From UBA1014 sp964344035 (lineage in GTDB: Bacteria; SAR324; NAC60-12), in contig CAYFLK010000006.1 of NCBI GenBank assembly GCA_964344035.1, forward strand, positions 1-64,000: a stretch of DNA of 64,000 nt, given 5' to 3'. Below, in pieces: positions 1 through 8,647 of the stretch. Below the pieces are notes generated by a model. That model saw only the letters and a list, made by a program, of their open reading frames with translations, was not told the origin of the DNA and searched no databases. The translations under genes and the position numbers were made by a program. The first letter of the stretch is position 1, and each line of letters opens with the position of its first letter.

Positions 1-53
1 AGAAAAGATCGCAGTCTCAAGGGCATAGTCGAAGCTGATGAGACTTTCTTTTT
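1..53 (+). pseudogene. IS1595/ISXO2-like transposase fragment
   Basis: From the first base, the frame reads a short piece containing LKGIVEADETFF. This resembles the GxVEADET(Y/F) motif at the start of the DDE domain of IS1595 (ISXO2-like) transposases. The frame runs straight into the palindrome at 54-108 and stops at 82-84, so only about 17 transposase residues remain in this window. The rest lies off the left edge. Whether the palindrome truncated a once-intact gene or this is an older scrap cannot be told. The family call rests on one short motif. Confidence 0.5.
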
Positions 54-108
54 GGCTCTGTTCGAGTTAAGTGTTGCTGGATAATCAACACTTAACTCGA
101 ACAGAGCC
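54..108. repeat. Perfect 23-bp inverted repeat, 9-nt loop
   Basis: Bases 54-76 (starting GGCTCTGTTCGAG) are exactly reverse-complementary to 86-108, separated by 9 nt (77-85). A T tract follows at 109-112. Read as RNA this would be a very long hairpin. Read as DNA it looks like two transposon terminal inverted repeats joined almost head to head, that is a 55-bp minimal MITE or an abutted-end relic. No 8-bp target duplication of the IS1595 type is visible on the flanks. It interrupts the transposase reading frame. Confidence 0.8.
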
Positions 109-602
109 TTTTGTTATGTTATGCAAACTCATCCCGGGGAAGTGAGCTTTATATGCGGTTTCCGTCGGGCGGCTCGGCAGTTTGCTCCGGGTTTCCTTGC
201 TCTCAACTTGAAAACTGAAGACTCATGCAATCATCCCCTTGAGTTTAGAAAACGTTCTTTTGCGCATGGTGCTGGCGTATGCCCAAACACACGGGGCCAG
301 TTTGAACGCCATGATCCGCAAACTGCTGCACGATCATACGAAGCCCACTGACGTGTAGATCAACTCTATCATCGAGAGCGTGGAGCCCGCCAGGGTGCTG
401 AGCGGAGGAAAACGTCTACACAGGACAGAGCTCCACCGGGACGCCCTCTCATGAACAGTGTTCTTCATAACAACAACGTGCAGAACTACACGTAGGAGTG
501 AAATGAAACGGGTGTTTTTCAAAGCGGAACTGCAAAGTGTTGCCACTTGCGGGAAAAAAAGATAGCGTGTTTTATCACCTCACCCTTAACCTCGGAGGTC
601 AT
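109..602. other. Non-coding stretch, no supported gene
   Basis: Between the palindrome and the first real gene I see only short frames with implausible composition. The sequence may be degraded mobile-element DNA. A Shine-Dalgarno-like GGAGG at about 595-599 belongs to the gene starting at 603. Confidence 0.5.
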
Positions 603-1550
603 ATGCGTTCCAGAATCCTGACAATCCTCATCTTGCTTGGTTTTGTATTCCCTCTGCAACCCTTGCTAGCGAAACGGCAGCCAGTGGGGATGCTGATAGA
701 AGTCAAAGGCAAGGTTGAATACAGCAAGAAAGGTAAGCGCTGGCGTAAAGTACGCCGGAACAAATTCATCTACAACAATTATTTCGTCCGAGTGGGCAAA
801 GGGTCGGTCAAATTCCTTAACCAGTCCACCAACGAAACAACTGCCATACCCTCCCAAAGCGAGATCCAGGTTTCGAAAAAGGGGCTGAAGGTGCTGAAAG
901 GGAACCTCGGCGCCACCGATTCAAGCGGAGGGCTGTTGTCCGGGCTGGGTAAACAGTTCAAGAAAACCCAGAAATACACCACCGTCCGCAGGGCCGCGAA
1001 GAAGGAGGGTATCCAGCTGAAACTGGCGACCAACACGATTTCGGAGGAATTTCCACAGCTTGCATGGGAAAACATTAACCCCTCCTATTCCTACCGCCTG
1101 CACATCGGCACGAAGGACCGCAAAACCAGAAAATGGACCGATGAAGCGGTTTATCCTGTAAATTCTACCAGCGAGTCAGTGGTTCGTGCGCCTGTGGAGG
1201 CAACCGGGAAGCGGAAAAAATACTATGTTGAAGTGCTTGATGGCGAAAATGTGGTTTATCAAACCAAGGAAGGCAATCTGAAAATTCTGCAGCCGAAGCA
1301 ACTCAACGAATTTGAGGCAAAGCGGGAACGCATCAAGGCTTTTGATGACAGCGGTTTTCTATACGCGGGCCTGCTCAAAGAAACAGGGTTACTTGTCCCC
1401 TCAATGGATGAATACCAGCGTTTTTTCAGGGAATACGCTGAGGATGAGGATATCAACGATCTGAGGCCTTTTCTGATTGAGGTCTACACGCGGTTAAGGT
1501 TTGCAGAACTAAAGTCGGCGGAACTGAAAAAGTACCAGGAAAACCTCTGA
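603..1550 (+). CDS. Exported FecR-like domain protein
   Basis: The 315-residue protein starts at the ATG at 603, placed directly after GGAGG; an in-frame start 66 nt upstream lacks this. It opens with a clear signal peptide (hydrophobic run ending near PLLA-KRQ), so it is exported. Residues about 28-105 (VGMLIEVKGKVEYSKKGKRW... through a segment listing NQST, IPSQSEIQV and LKVLKGNL) resemble the FecR-type beta-rich domain found in envelope proteins that sense or bind surface polymers. Next comes a Lys-rich linker, then a region beginning FPQLAWENINPSYSYRL that looks like an immunoglobulin or fibronectin-type fold. The C-terminus is helical and charged. It converges on purB and has no operon partner. 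FecR homology is inferred from pattern, not from a search. Confidence 0.55.
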   Translation: MRSRILTILILLGFVFPLQPLLAKRQPVGMLIEVKGKVEYSKKGKRWRKVRRNKFIYNNYFVRVGKGSVKFLNQSTNETTAIPSQSEIQVSKKGLKVLKGNLGATDSSGGLLSGLGKQFKKTQKYTTVRRAAKKEGIQLKLATNTISEEFPQLAWENINPSYSYRLHIGTKDRKTRKWTDEAVYPVNSTSESVVRAPVEATGKRKKYYVEVLDGENVVYQTKEGNLKILQPKQLNEFEAKRERIKAFDDSGFLYAGLLKETGLLVPSMDEYQRFFREYAEDEDINDLRPFLIEVYTRLRFAELKSAELKKYQENL

Positions 1551-1727
1551 GGGAAATTTCCCCGTTCCTGTCCGGTCTGGAAATCCGCCGGAATGCCCGG
1601 AAGCATGCCTGCAAATCATGGGTAACACCCTTTTGAATTAATACGCCTCACTTCCCGGTTTACCGGCAGAGTGAGCTGTTTAGCAGGCGGGGTTCGGTAA
1701 TCGTTGCCGCACAAATAAGCTGTTAGT

Positions 1728-3161
1728 TCACAACAAGGGCTCTGGGCTTACATCCCGGGATTCAGGAAAGCGGCTGCTCCAGCTTGCGGCCTTTTCCACA
1801 AAAGCATCGGCCTGATCCGGGGCTGAAGCAGCGAAACGCTCACGTTCTTCCAGCACTTTCCTGATTTCTCTTTCATTCAGAGGAATGCGCTGATCCTCGC
1901 TTAAGCGTCTGATCAGCTCATCGAGTGGGTTGGTTTCGCTGACCTTCGTTTTTTCGGAGAGCAACAACGTGTGTTCACGGAGTGCGGTGTGCGCGTCTTC
2001 GCGGCCGCCTCCCCTGCGGACGCATTCCATCAGCAGCACTGTGGAAGCAACATAGGGCAGGTTCTCCTCAAATTCCTGTTGCAGCGCCTCTTCGTGAAAC
2101 CCCATTTCCTGGATGACGGTCATCCATGCCTCGAGTTGTCCATCCGCAGCAAAAAAAGCACCCGGCAGGGCGACACGCCTGACAACCGAACACGAAACAT
2201 CTCCCTCGTTCCACTGGTCTCCCGTCAACCCGGCAAGCATGGAGTGAAACCCCTGGAGGACGTGATGGAATCCGCAAATCCGTTCGCAGGTGCGCGCATT
2301 TTTTTTGTGGGGCATTGCTGAAGAACCGACCTGGTTCTGCTGAAACCCCTCGGTGGCCAGTCCCGCCCCGGCCATCAGGCGCAGGGTTTTCGCGAAACTG
2401 GATATCCCGGCGCTGACCGCCATCAGTTTAGCTAAGGTCTGCTCGTCGAGGCTTCGCGGGTATACTTGGCCAACACTGACAAAAAATTCTGACGCACCCA
2501 GGTACTGCATCACTTTTTCACTCAGCACCCGCACTTTTCCGGCATCTCCCTCAAAAAGCGCCGACTGGTCAAGACTGGTACCAACCGCCCCTTGCAATCC
2601 CCTTAGGGGATAGGCATCAATGAAACTGTCGATCTGTTCGAGCGCGAAGAGGATTTCTTCACCAAACATTGCCAGCCTTTTCCCCACCGTAGTAGGCTGG
2701 GCTGGCACATTGTGAGTGCGTCCGACAAGCATCAGTGTGCGGGTACGCAGGCTCCAGTCGGCGAGACGCTGAAGACCGGCAACATATTTTACGCGCAGCA
2801 GTTTCAAACCGCGCAACAACTGAAGCTGCTCCACGTTGTCGGTCAGGTCACGGCTGGTCATCCCCATGTGGATATACTGGCGCCCGGCCAGTTCGCAAAA
2901 CTCCTCTATTCTCGCCTTTACATCATGCCGCAGCCGTTGTTCGCGGAGACTGATGCTGTCCAGGTCCACATCGTCCCGGACCCGTTCATAATCGCTGATC
3001 GCCTCCTCCGGAATGGCAACACCCAAATCACGCTGGGCTTTCATCACCGCGATCCAGAAATCCCTTTCCAGGCGCACCTTGGTTTCGACTGACCAGCAGG
3101 CACGCATCTCCCGACCCGCGTATCGTTGCGCAAGCGTATCCGGGAACACAGGAACAGTCAT
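1728..3161 (-). CDS. purB: Adenylosuccinate lyase
   Basis: Makes AMP from adenylosuccinate and also acts on SAICAR in IMP synthesis; a cytosolic homotetramer. The 477 residues fit the family's usual 430-480. The fumarase/aspartase superfamily signature GSSAMPHKKN lies at residues 279-288, carrying the mobile catalytic loop serine. GRTHNVPAQPTT at 147-158 carries the active-site histidine (His150), and MTSRDLTDN at 101-109 is the substrate-binding segment. It is the last gene of the minus-strand run rplU-rpmA-trpS-purB, 127 bp after trpS, so it may have its own promoter. The C-terminal ~25 residues are polar and poorly conserved-looking. Identification is secure. Confidence 0.96.
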   Translation of the reverse strand: MTVPVFPDTLAQRYAGREMRACWSVETKVRLERDFWIAVMKAQRDLGVAIPEEAISDYERVRDDVDLDSISLREQRLRHDVKARIEEFCELAGRQYIHMGMTSRDLTDNVEQLQLLRGLKLLRVKYVAGLQRLADWSLRTRTLMLVGRTHNVPAQPTTVGKRLAMFGEEILFALEQIDSFIDAYPLRGLQGAVGTSLDQSALFEGDAGKVRVLSEKVMQYLGASEFFVSVGQVYPRSLDEQTLAKLMAVSAGISSFAKTLRLMAGAGLATEGFQQNQVGSSAMPHKKNARTCERICGFHHVLQGFHSMLAGLTGDQWNEGDVSCSVVRRVALPGAFFAADGQLEAWMTVIQEMGFHEEALQQEFEENLPYVASTVLLMECVRRGGGREDAHTALREHTLLLSEKTKVSETNPLDELIRRLSEDQRIPLNEREIRKVLEERERFAASAPDQADAFVEKAASWSSRFPESRDVSPEPLL

Positions 3162-3288
3162 TGCCGCTCAGTCAATGAGGGGGGGAACTTCGTTGAAAGA
3201 AAATCCAATCATGTATTGGACGTTTGAGAGGTTTGAATGTGCGGATGATTGAAGCGAAGGGTATTTACTCGTGAAAAGCCGGCGCCGG

Positions 3289-4260
3289 CTAAAGCCCGAC
3301 TCGTTCCCGGACCCGCTTGATGACTGATCTCGCCACCGCGCGCGCCTTGTCTCTTCCGTTTTCAAGAATCCCTTCGAGCCGGTCATGGTCATTCCGGATG
3401 CGGTGATAAATTTCAGACGCATCCCGCAATTCATCCCGGATTGCTTCAAAACACAGTTGCTTTGCTTCACCGTATCCCATGCCTCCCGCGCGATACCGCT
3501 CCGCCAGGGCATCTTGCCGGGGCTTGTCGGTAAAACAGCTGAACAGGGCGAACACATTGCATGTTTCAGGATCCTTTGGTTCGTCCAGCGACTTTGAGTC
3601 CGTTTCAACCTTCATGATAGCCTTGCGCAGCAGCTTTTCTGGGGCAAACAGGGGGATGATGTTGTTGTATGACTTGCTCATTTTCTGGCCGTCCAACCCC
3701 GGAATGACGGCCACCCGGTCTTCGATCAGCGCTTCCGGAACAACCATGGTTTCTCCGAACTGATGGTTGAAGCGGATGGCAAGGTCCCGTGTGATTTCGA
3801 GGTGCTGCTTCTGATCGCGGCCGACCGGCACACAGTTCGAATCGTAGATGAGGATGTCGGAGGCCATGAGGATCGGGTATGAGAACAAACCCATGTTCAC
3901 TTCCTGGTCTTTCACCATCGCATCCTTGTACGCGTGCGCGCGCTCCATCAAGCCCTTGCTGGTGATGCAGGCAAGGATCCATGTCAGTTCCGTGACTTCA
4001 GGAATGTCAGACTGCCTGAAAAACGCATGGCTTTCGAAATCCATACCCAGCGCGGCAAAGGTGGCGGTGAGGTCATGGGTGTATTCACGCAGACTCTCCG
4101 GTTCCCGCACGCTGGTCAGGGCGTGATAATCCGCAATGAAGTAGAAGGTCTCGTGTGTTTCCTGCAAGCGGATTGCAGGCTTGATCATGCCGAGGTAATT
4201 CCCGAGGTGGGGAGTGCCGGTGGGTTTGATTCCGGAAAGTGACCGTAGGCTTCCACTCAT
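3289..4260 (-). CDS. trpS: Tryptophanyl-tRNA synthetase
   Basis: Charges tRNA-Trp. It is a class Ic synthetase of 323 residues, the standard bacterial length (about 325-335). The HIGH-equivalent motif TPHLGNYLG is at residues 16-24 and KMSKS is at 193-197 (GQKMSKSYNN). Its start codon overlaps the rpmA stop by 4 nt (ATGA), so the two are probably translationally coupled. That grouping with ribosomal protein genes is unusual but consistent with a translation-themed operon. No trp leader or T-box is visible upstream, as expected for a gene inside an operon. Confidence 0.97.
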   Translation of the reverse strand: MSGSLRSLSGIKPTGTPHLGNYLGMIKPAIRLQETHETFYFIADYHALTSVREPESLREYTHDLTATFAALGMDFESHAFFRQSDIPEVTELTWILACITSKGLMERAHAYKDAMVKDQEVNMGLFSYPILMASDILIYDSNCVPVGRDQKQHLEITRDLAIRFNHQFGETMVVPEALIEDRVAVIPGLDGQKMSKSYNNIIPLFAPEKLLRKAIMKVETDSKSLDEPKDPETCNVFALFSCFTDKPRQDALAERYRAGGMGYGEAKQLCFEAIRDELRDASEIYHRIRNDHDRLEGILENGRDKARAVARSVIKRVRERVGL

Positions 4261-4544
4261 GCCTGGATCGCCGCCATCGCGGGGGCGTCGGTGGGAACAA
4301 CGCTGACGAATTTCCGTTTTTTGGGCCCCTTGCGCAGGAATTTGACGTGACCGTCTGTCAACGCAAACAGAGTAAAATCGTTGCCCGTTCCCACATTGGG
4401 ACCGGCATGAAAGGTGGACCCAACCTGGCGTATGAGGATATTGCCGGCTTTAACGAATTCGCCTCCGTATTTTTTCACTCCCCGGCGTTGACCCTGAGAA
4501 TCACGTCCGTTGCGGCTGCTGCCGCCTGCTTTTTTATGTGCCAT
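4257..4544 (-). CDS. rpmA: 50S ribosomal protein L27
   Basis: Ribosomal protein near the peptidyl transferase centre, 95 residues. I chose the start at 4544, which gives the canonical MAHKKAGGSSRNGRDSQG N-terminus. The frame is open a further 28 codons upstream, but that extension is not L27-like. There is no Firmicute-type cleavable N-terminal extension. It lies 64 bp downstream of rplU in the usual rplU-rpmA pair and overlaps trpS by 4 nt at its end. The C-terminus (KFVSVVPTDAPAMAAIQA) is slightly longer than the E. coli protein (85 aa). Confidence 0.97.
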   Translation of the reverse strand: MAHKKAGGSSRNGRDSQGQRRGVKKYGGEFVKAGNILIRQVGSTFHAGPNVGTGNDFTLFALTDGHVKFLRKGPKKRKFVSVVPTDAPAMAAIQA

Positions 4545-4608
4545 TTTAGGGGTTTGTGGGGTTAGAGGTTGTACGGGCTTTTCCCCGGCTTTAATCTCTG
4601 AAAACCGT

Positions 4609-4920
4609 TCAGGTGCTGATTTGATCAATTTTCACCACCGTTTGCTGCTGGCGATGCCCCTGTTTACGGCGGTATGTTTTGCGGCGCTTTCGTTTGAAGA
4701 CAAGGATCTTTCGATCCTTTGACTGTGCCACCACGGTTCCCAGGACTTTTGCCCCTTCCACCAGCGGACGGCCAATTTTAAGCTCGTCGTCTTCGCCGAC
4801 CACCAACACCTGGTCTGTTTCAAATGCTGCGCCTGGTTCCGCGGAGAAGCGTTCCAAGCGGACGGTGTCTCCTGGAGAGACCCGCAACTGTTTACCACCC
4901 GCGCGTATGATTGCAAACAT
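4609..4920 (-). CDS. rplU: 50S ribosomal protein L21
   Basis: Large-subunit ribosomal protein of 103 residues, exactly the normal length. The N-terminus MFAIIRAGGKQLRV and the C-terminal basic segment KRKRRKTYRRKQGHRQQ are diagnostic for L21. It is the first gene of the minus-strand rplU-rpmA-trpS(-purB) run and is preceded by a good sigma-70-type promoter (4950-4978). It is divergent from the ATP synthase genes. Confidence 0.98.
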   Translation of the reverse strand: MFAIIRAGGKQLRVSPGDTVRLERFSAEPGAAFETDQVLVVGEDDELKIGRPLVEGAKVLGTVVAQSKDRKILVFKRKRRKTYRRKQGHRQQQTVVKIDQIST

Positions 4921-4949
4921 GGTTTCCTTGAAATTGTGTGAATCGTAAT

Positions 4950-4978
4950 TTTATATCCGGAATAGCAGGCGAAGGCAA
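4950..4978 (-). promoter_or_regulatory. Sigma-70-type promoter of rplU operon
   Basis: On the minus strand TTGCCT (4978-4973) is followed after exactly 17 nt by TATAAA (4955-4950), 29 nt upstream of the rplU start codon. Both hexamers are close to consensus and the spacing is ideal. It is the only strong promoter I can point to in this intergenic region. Confidence 0.6.
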
Positions 4979-5074
4979 GTTTTTTGTGGCACAACCCACA
5001 TTTATCAGGATGTCATGCTCAGAAATGGATGTTGCAAAATACTGTGTTTGCCCGTAATCTGCAAGTAGAGGGCA

Positions 5075-5353
5075 TTGAACGCAAAAAACAAAAAAAGCCT
5101 CACCCGACAGTGTATGTGGTGGCCGGAACGTAATTCCAGGTGGGTAATGTTCAGTTCCATGGGAATGGAACTGGGCCTTTCCGTGGTAGTCGGTTTCCTC
5201 ATTGGAAGCTGGCTGGACGACTGGCTGGGGACCGACCCCTGGCTGCTGCTGGTATTCGGACTTGCCGGCATAATCGCAGGTTATCGCAGTGTCTTCCGGT
5301 TGGTCAGGAAAGTGCAGTCTGAAGAAAAAGAAAAGTCCGAAGAAGTAGATTGA
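5075..5353 (+). CDS. AtpZ/AtpI-type ATP synthase accessory protein
   Basis: Small membrane protein with two hydrophobic helices (GMELGLSVVVGFLIGSW and WLLLVFGLAGIIAGYR) joined by a short loop (DDWLGTDP). This is the pattern of the AtpZ family encoded at the head of split atp operons, where it assists c-ring assembly or cation handling. The ATG at 5075 gives 92 residues; starts at 5117 or 5147 are also possible, since family members begin only about 10-20 residues before the first helix. Its stop overlaps the next start (TGATG at 5351-5355), so it is coupled to the AtpI-like gene. Confidence 0.75.
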   Translation: MNAKNKKSLTRQCMWWPERNSRWVMFSSMGMELGLSVVVGFLIGSWLDDWLGTDPWLLLVFGLAGIIAGYRSVFRLVRKVQSEEKEKSEEVD

Positions 5354-5835
5354 TGGCCCCCGATTCGCGCACTTCCATGCCAAATGGCTCTCCATTGAAG
5401 CATGTTTCCATTCCGGAGACGGCAACGCACATTAATCAAAAAACCACGCCCGATCAGACACAATTGCTGTCGCACATTTTGATCGCCGTAAGCGTGATCC
5501 TGGTGTCCGCCACCCTCATCTTGAAGCTTGACTATATACCGGGTGTTTTACTAGGATGTAGTGTTATTGGTTTGAACTTCCACTGGACTGTACGGTTTGT
5601 TCGAATCCTGCTCCTGCAAAGAAAAATCCAGGGGCTGCACCTACTGTTTTATTTATTGAAGTTCGCGCTGTCGGCACTGGTGCTGTACGGAGCACTGAAT
5701 TTTTTTCAGATTGAACCACTTGCGTTACTGATCGGTCTTTCCAACATTGTACTCGCAGTAGTCGCTTATTCCGTGATTACTGCTCTACGCATCCCCTTCG
5801 CCCCTGAATCCACTACCCCGGAAAACAAAGAATGA
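5353..5835 (+). CDS. AtpI-like ATP synthase subunit I
   Basis: Membrane protein of 160 residues with about four hydrophobic helices after a polar 40-residue N-terminus. It sits directly between the AtpZ-like gene and atpB, the position of atpI. Members of the ATP-synt_I family are small, poorly conserved and thought to chaperone c-ring assembly. Here the helix pair SHILIAVSVILVSATLIL / VLLGCSVIGLNF and the later FYLLKFALSALVLYGAL fit. Start is the ATG at 5353, which shares a base with the previous stop. A TTG one codon earlier is the alternative. Its stop overlaps atpB (ATGA). Confidence 0.7.
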   Translation: MAPDSRTSMPNGSPLKHVSIPETATHINQKTTPDQTQLLSHILIAVSVILVSATLILKLDYIPGVLLGCSVIGLNFHWTVRFVRILLLQRKIQGLHLLFYLLKFALSALVLYGALNFFQIEPLALLIGLSNIVLAVVAYSVITALRIPFAPESTTPENKE

Positions 5836-6611
5836 AAAAAAGCTTCGTCCTGCTTTTGCTGGTGATCGCTCCCGCCAGTCAGGTTTGGGCTTCGGCTGGA
5901 GGTTTCACCTGGTCCCACCTGATTTTAGGCCAGCTTGAAGCGCCGCTAGTGTCTCTGGGAATCGATCCTTTGCCGATACTCGACATGCTGATAGTGTCTG
6001 CGTTGCTGATCATGTTCGCATATTTCGCGGGCAAACCTTTCCGCAAGTCGAAAATGCGTGAACCCAGCGGGAAAGCGGACCTGGCCCACTTCGCGGAAAT
6101 TATTGTGGGCGGGATTTTGAACTTTTTGGGAGGCATCATCCGTCACGGCACCGGGGCACGTCCGATACTGCCGCTGCTGGGAACCTACGGGTTGTTCATC
6201 CTGTTTCTAAACCTGTCAGGGCTTGTCCCGGGATTCAACCCGCCGACCGATCAATTCAATGTCACTATCGCCTTCGCGATCGTCATTTTCGTGATGACCC
6301 ATTTTCTGGGCATCCGTCAGCATGGGGTTCAATACATCAAGCAGTTTCTCGGCCCGATGCCCTGGCTCGCTCCATTGATGTTCCCTATTGAACTGATCTC
6401 ACACTTGGTGCGACCCCTTTCCCTGTCCATCCGCTTATTCGGAAACATGACCGGGGATCACAAGGTAGTGATGATCTTTTCCGCCATCCTCGCGGTGGGA
6501 CTGCCCATCCCTTTCATGGGGCTGGGGATTTTGGTGTCAGTACTGCAAGCGTTCGTGTTTGTGCTGCTGTCCTCCATCTATTTTGAAATGGCGATGAGTG
6601 AAGCTCACTGA
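5832..6611 (+). CDS. atpB: F0F1 ATP synthase subunit a
   Basis: Stator subunit forming the two ion half-channels next to the c ring; 259 residues, inner membrane. The essential arginine motif is present in LSLSIRLFGNMTGDH in the penultimate helix region, preceded by the typical FPIELISHLVRP. The N-terminus MKKSFVLLLLVIAPASQVWASAGG looks like a cleavable signal peptide, as in several deltaproteobacterial subunits. Its start overlaps the previous stop by 4 nt. Partner genes atpF/H/A/G/D/C are not in this window, so the ATP synthase genes are split into at least two clusters. Confidence 0.96.
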   Translation: MKKSFVLLLLVIAPASQVWASAGGFTWSHLILGQLEAPLVSLGIDPLPILDMLIVSALLIMFAYFAGKPFRKSKMREPSGKADLAHFAEIIVGGILNFLGGIIRHGTGARPILPLLGTYGLFILFLNLSGLVPGFNPPTDQFNVTIAFAIVIFVMTHFLGIRQHGVQYIKQFLGPMPWLAPLMFPIELISHLVRPLSLSIRLFGNMTGDHKVVMIFSAILAVGLPIPFMGLGILVSVLQAFVFVLLSSIYFEMAMSEAH

Positions 6612-6642
6612 TCGCAAACATCCTGAAATAAAAAAGGAAGTC

Positions 6643-6939
6643 ATGAAAAAACTGTTCATGGTATTTGTGCTTATGGCCTTCGCGGCCCCGCTTTACGCGG
6701 CACAAGGAGAACTGGCCACTTTTGGAATCGCGCTCGGAGCGGGTCTTGCTATTTCGCTCGCGGCTCTCGGGGGCGGCATCGGCCAGGGGATTGCCATGCG
6801 CGGCGCACTGGAAGGAATCGCCCGCAACCCTAACGCCTCAGACAAGATCTTCACGCCGATGATCATCGGTCTGGCCCTGATTGAGTCTCTGGTGATATAC
6901 GGGCTGGTGATTGCCTTCATTCTGCAGGGTAAGATCTGA
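6643..6939 (+). CDS. atpE: F0F1 ATP synthase subunit c
   Basis: Rotor ring proteolipid of 98 residues. Start is the ATG at 6643 with AAGGAAG just upstream; an earlier in-frame ATG inside the atpB end is less likely. A ~20-residue leader (ending LYAA) precedes the hairpin. Helix 1 has the Gly-rich LGGGIGQG, the loop is ARNP and helix 2 holds the ion-binding Glu81 in ALIESLVIYG. Gln48, Glu81, Ser82 and Tyr86 reproduce the spacing of Na+ ligands Gln32, Glu65, Ser66 and Tyr70 of the Ilyobacter tartaricus c subunit. The Thr67 equivalent is Leu83. Na+ coupling is therefore possible, but proton-coupled deltaproteobacterial c subunits can look similar. Confidence 0.97.
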   Translation: MKKLFMVFVLMAFAAPLYAAQGELATFGIALGAGLAISLAALGGGIGQGIAMRGALEGIARNPNASDKIFTPMIIGLALIESLVIYGLVIAFILQGKI

Positions 6940-6948
6940 CACCATTCC

Positions 6949-6996
6949 CGCGGTCCGGTCACCCGGGCCGCGGACCCTGCCCCACCCTCTTTTTTT
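6949..6996 (+). terminator. Likely rho-independent terminator after atpE
   Basis: A 10-bp GC stem with one G-U wobble (6949-6958 with 6963-6972, loop TCAC) begins 10 nt after the atpE stop. It is followed by a C-rich spacer and seven Ts (6990-6996). The T tract is farther from the stem than ideal, so efficiency is uncertain. Confidence 0.5.
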
Positions 6997-7112
6997 CATT
7001 CTGTTTTCCCCCGGCGTTTCCTAAGTTCCTGCATCACCATTTGGACATTTTTCATCCGGTTCAAGAGTCATGGCTGAACCGGTTTTGACAGTTCACTGAA
7101 TTCACTCCCGGG

Positions 7113-8024
7113 ATGAACCTGTTACAAAACGAGGAACTGTGGCTGCAGATGAAGCAGGTTTCCCTTGCGCTGAAACCGTCACGCGGCTCACTGTGCATGG
7201 GGGTGCACGAACTGGAACACCGGGGCCGCAGCCTGGAATTCGCTGAATACAGGGAATACCGTCCGGGAGAAGATCTCCGTGATCTGGACTGGAAAGTCCT
7301 GGCGAGGACAAACCGGTATTACATGAAGCAGCGGGACAGCCACACTCCGGCAAGGGTGCTGATCCTGATGGACGACTCCCCCTCCATGCTGATGGTATCA
7401 GTATCCGCGCAGATGTCTAAACTGCGTGCTGCCCTGCTGCTGGTATTCGGTTTGGGATATATTCTCCACAGACAAGGAGACCCATTCAGTTTTCATCCGC
7501 TTTCCTCCAACTCAGATGTCCCACGCATGCGTTCTTCGAAAAAATCTTTCAGGCATATGCTTGTGCAACTGGATTCCCTCGAGGGTAACGTTGAAAATTC
7601 CATACAAGAGAAATTGAATGAATGGCCGGCGGTGCGGACACAGTCAGTGGATCACCTGTTCGTCATCTCGGATTTCATGATTCCGTGGACCCAGCTGAAG
7701 AACTGGCTGGATGATTTCCACACATGGGCTATGGAAGTTACTTGTTTCAGGATCCTGGATCCGCTAGAGACTGGAGACGGGCCCTCTCCGGAAAACCTGC
7801 TGGATTTGGAGAATCGAAGAATAACTCGCAAGCTGTCCGGTGAGGAATGGGAAGGGTATCTGCACAATATGCGCTCACACCAGACACTGCTGGAACAGGC
7901 ATGTGTATTCAGGAGAATTCACCTGCACACACTGCGGACTCAAACCCCGGTTTCCTACGGGATTCGTCGGCTGCTGATGGGAAAGGGGACTAAGTCGGTG
8001 AGATACAACGGGAAAACAGGCTGA
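7113..8024 (+). CDS. DUF58 domain protein (vWA-like)
   Basis: Cytosolic 303-residue protein with the DUF58 hallmark block EFAEYREYRPGEDLRDLDWK at about residues 43-62. A von Willebrand A-like fold follows: strand VLILMDDSPSM with a MIDAS-type DxSxS around residues 90-95, then a VISDF strand. DUF58 proteins are normally partnered with a MoxR-type AAA+ ATPase and act in envelope or metal-enzyme maturation. No MoxR gene is adjacent here. The gene stands alone between atpE and a convergent tatB. Function unknown beyond the family. Confidence 0.85.
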   Translation: MNLLQNEELWLQMKQVSLALKPSRGSLCMGVHELEHRGRSLEFAEYREYRPGEDLRDLDWKVLARTNRYYMKQRDSHTPARVLILMDDSPSMLMVSVSAQMSKLRAALLLVFGLGYILHRQGDPFSFHPLSSNSDVPRMRSSKKSFRHMLVQLDSLEGNVENSIQEKLNEWPAVRTQSVDHLFVISDFMIPWTQLKNWLDDFHTWAMEVTCFRILDPLETGDGPSPENLLDLENRRITRKLSGEEWEGYLHNMRSHQTLLEQACVFRRIHLHTLRTQTPVSYGIRRLLMGKGTKSVRYNGKTG

Positions 8025-8036
8025 AGAGAGAAGTTT

Positions 8037-8552
8037 TCAGACGTTTCCTTGTACGGGAGCAGTTTGGTCTCCTGAGTGTGTTGTTTCGGCGTCCTTTTCC
8101 TCTCCAACCGTTTCCACCGCTTTATCTGCTGAACTTGTGAAAACCGGCGCGGCGACTTGCGTTTCCACCGGAGTATCATTTGCGGACGAGTGTTTTGATG
8201 TAGATGATCCTTTCTCCGCGTCCTCTTTGTTCTTGTCCAGCACCTCGGCGATAGTCTCCAGTTGTTCCCCGGTGCTCATGCGGTTTAGGGAAAGCTGGTT
8301 CATCTTACTGGAAACTCCTTCAAATTCTTTTTGCAAATCAGACGTCGCCTCCTTGACGTCTTTTAGATCCAGTTCCTGTTCTATGCGGTTCATTTCTTCC
8401 TGGACGGTGCTCCGCACATCGTTGGTTGCGCGTTTTATCTCCACCAGCCCGCGCCCCAGGGAGCGCAACACGCCGGGGAGGTTTTTCGGTCCGATAAACA
8501 CCAGCGCGACGATGGCGATGATGACCAATTCAGGAAGGCCTATGCCAAACAT
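8037..8552 (-). CDS. tatB: Sec-independent translocase protein TatB
   Basis: Component of the twin-arginine export machinery in the inner membrane. The single N-terminal helix MFGIGLPELVIIAIVALVF leads into the hinge IGPKNLPGVLRSLGRG and a long amphipathic helix, then a coiled-coil-like middle and a low-complexity polar tail (rich in Ser, Thr, Glu). At 171 residues it is TatB-sized rather than TatA-sized (60-90), and the Glu in GLPEL matches TatB. tatA and tatC are not neighbours. It is divergent from guaA and converges on the DUF58 gene with only 12 nt between stops. Confidence 0.85.
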   Translation of the reverse strand: MFGIGLPELVIIAIVALVFIGPKNLPGVLRSLGRGLVEIKRATNDVRSTVQEEMNRIEQELDLKDVKEATSDLQKEFEGVSSKMNQLSLNRMSTGEQLETIAEVLDKNKEDAEKGSSTSKHSSANDTPVETQVAAPVFTSSADKAVETVGEEKDAETTHSGDQTAPVQGNV

Positions 8553-8647
8553 GTTAAAATCTATTCAAATGGAATTGTTTAATGCTCTAATTCTTGGCAG
8601 GATGGTTTCAACCGATCTGTTTCCATCTCTGATGGTTATCCAAGCCT

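Noticed and set aside
121..351. 76-codon open frame after the palindrome
   Set aside because: No ribosome site, odd composition, no family pattern; likely chance in decayed DNA.
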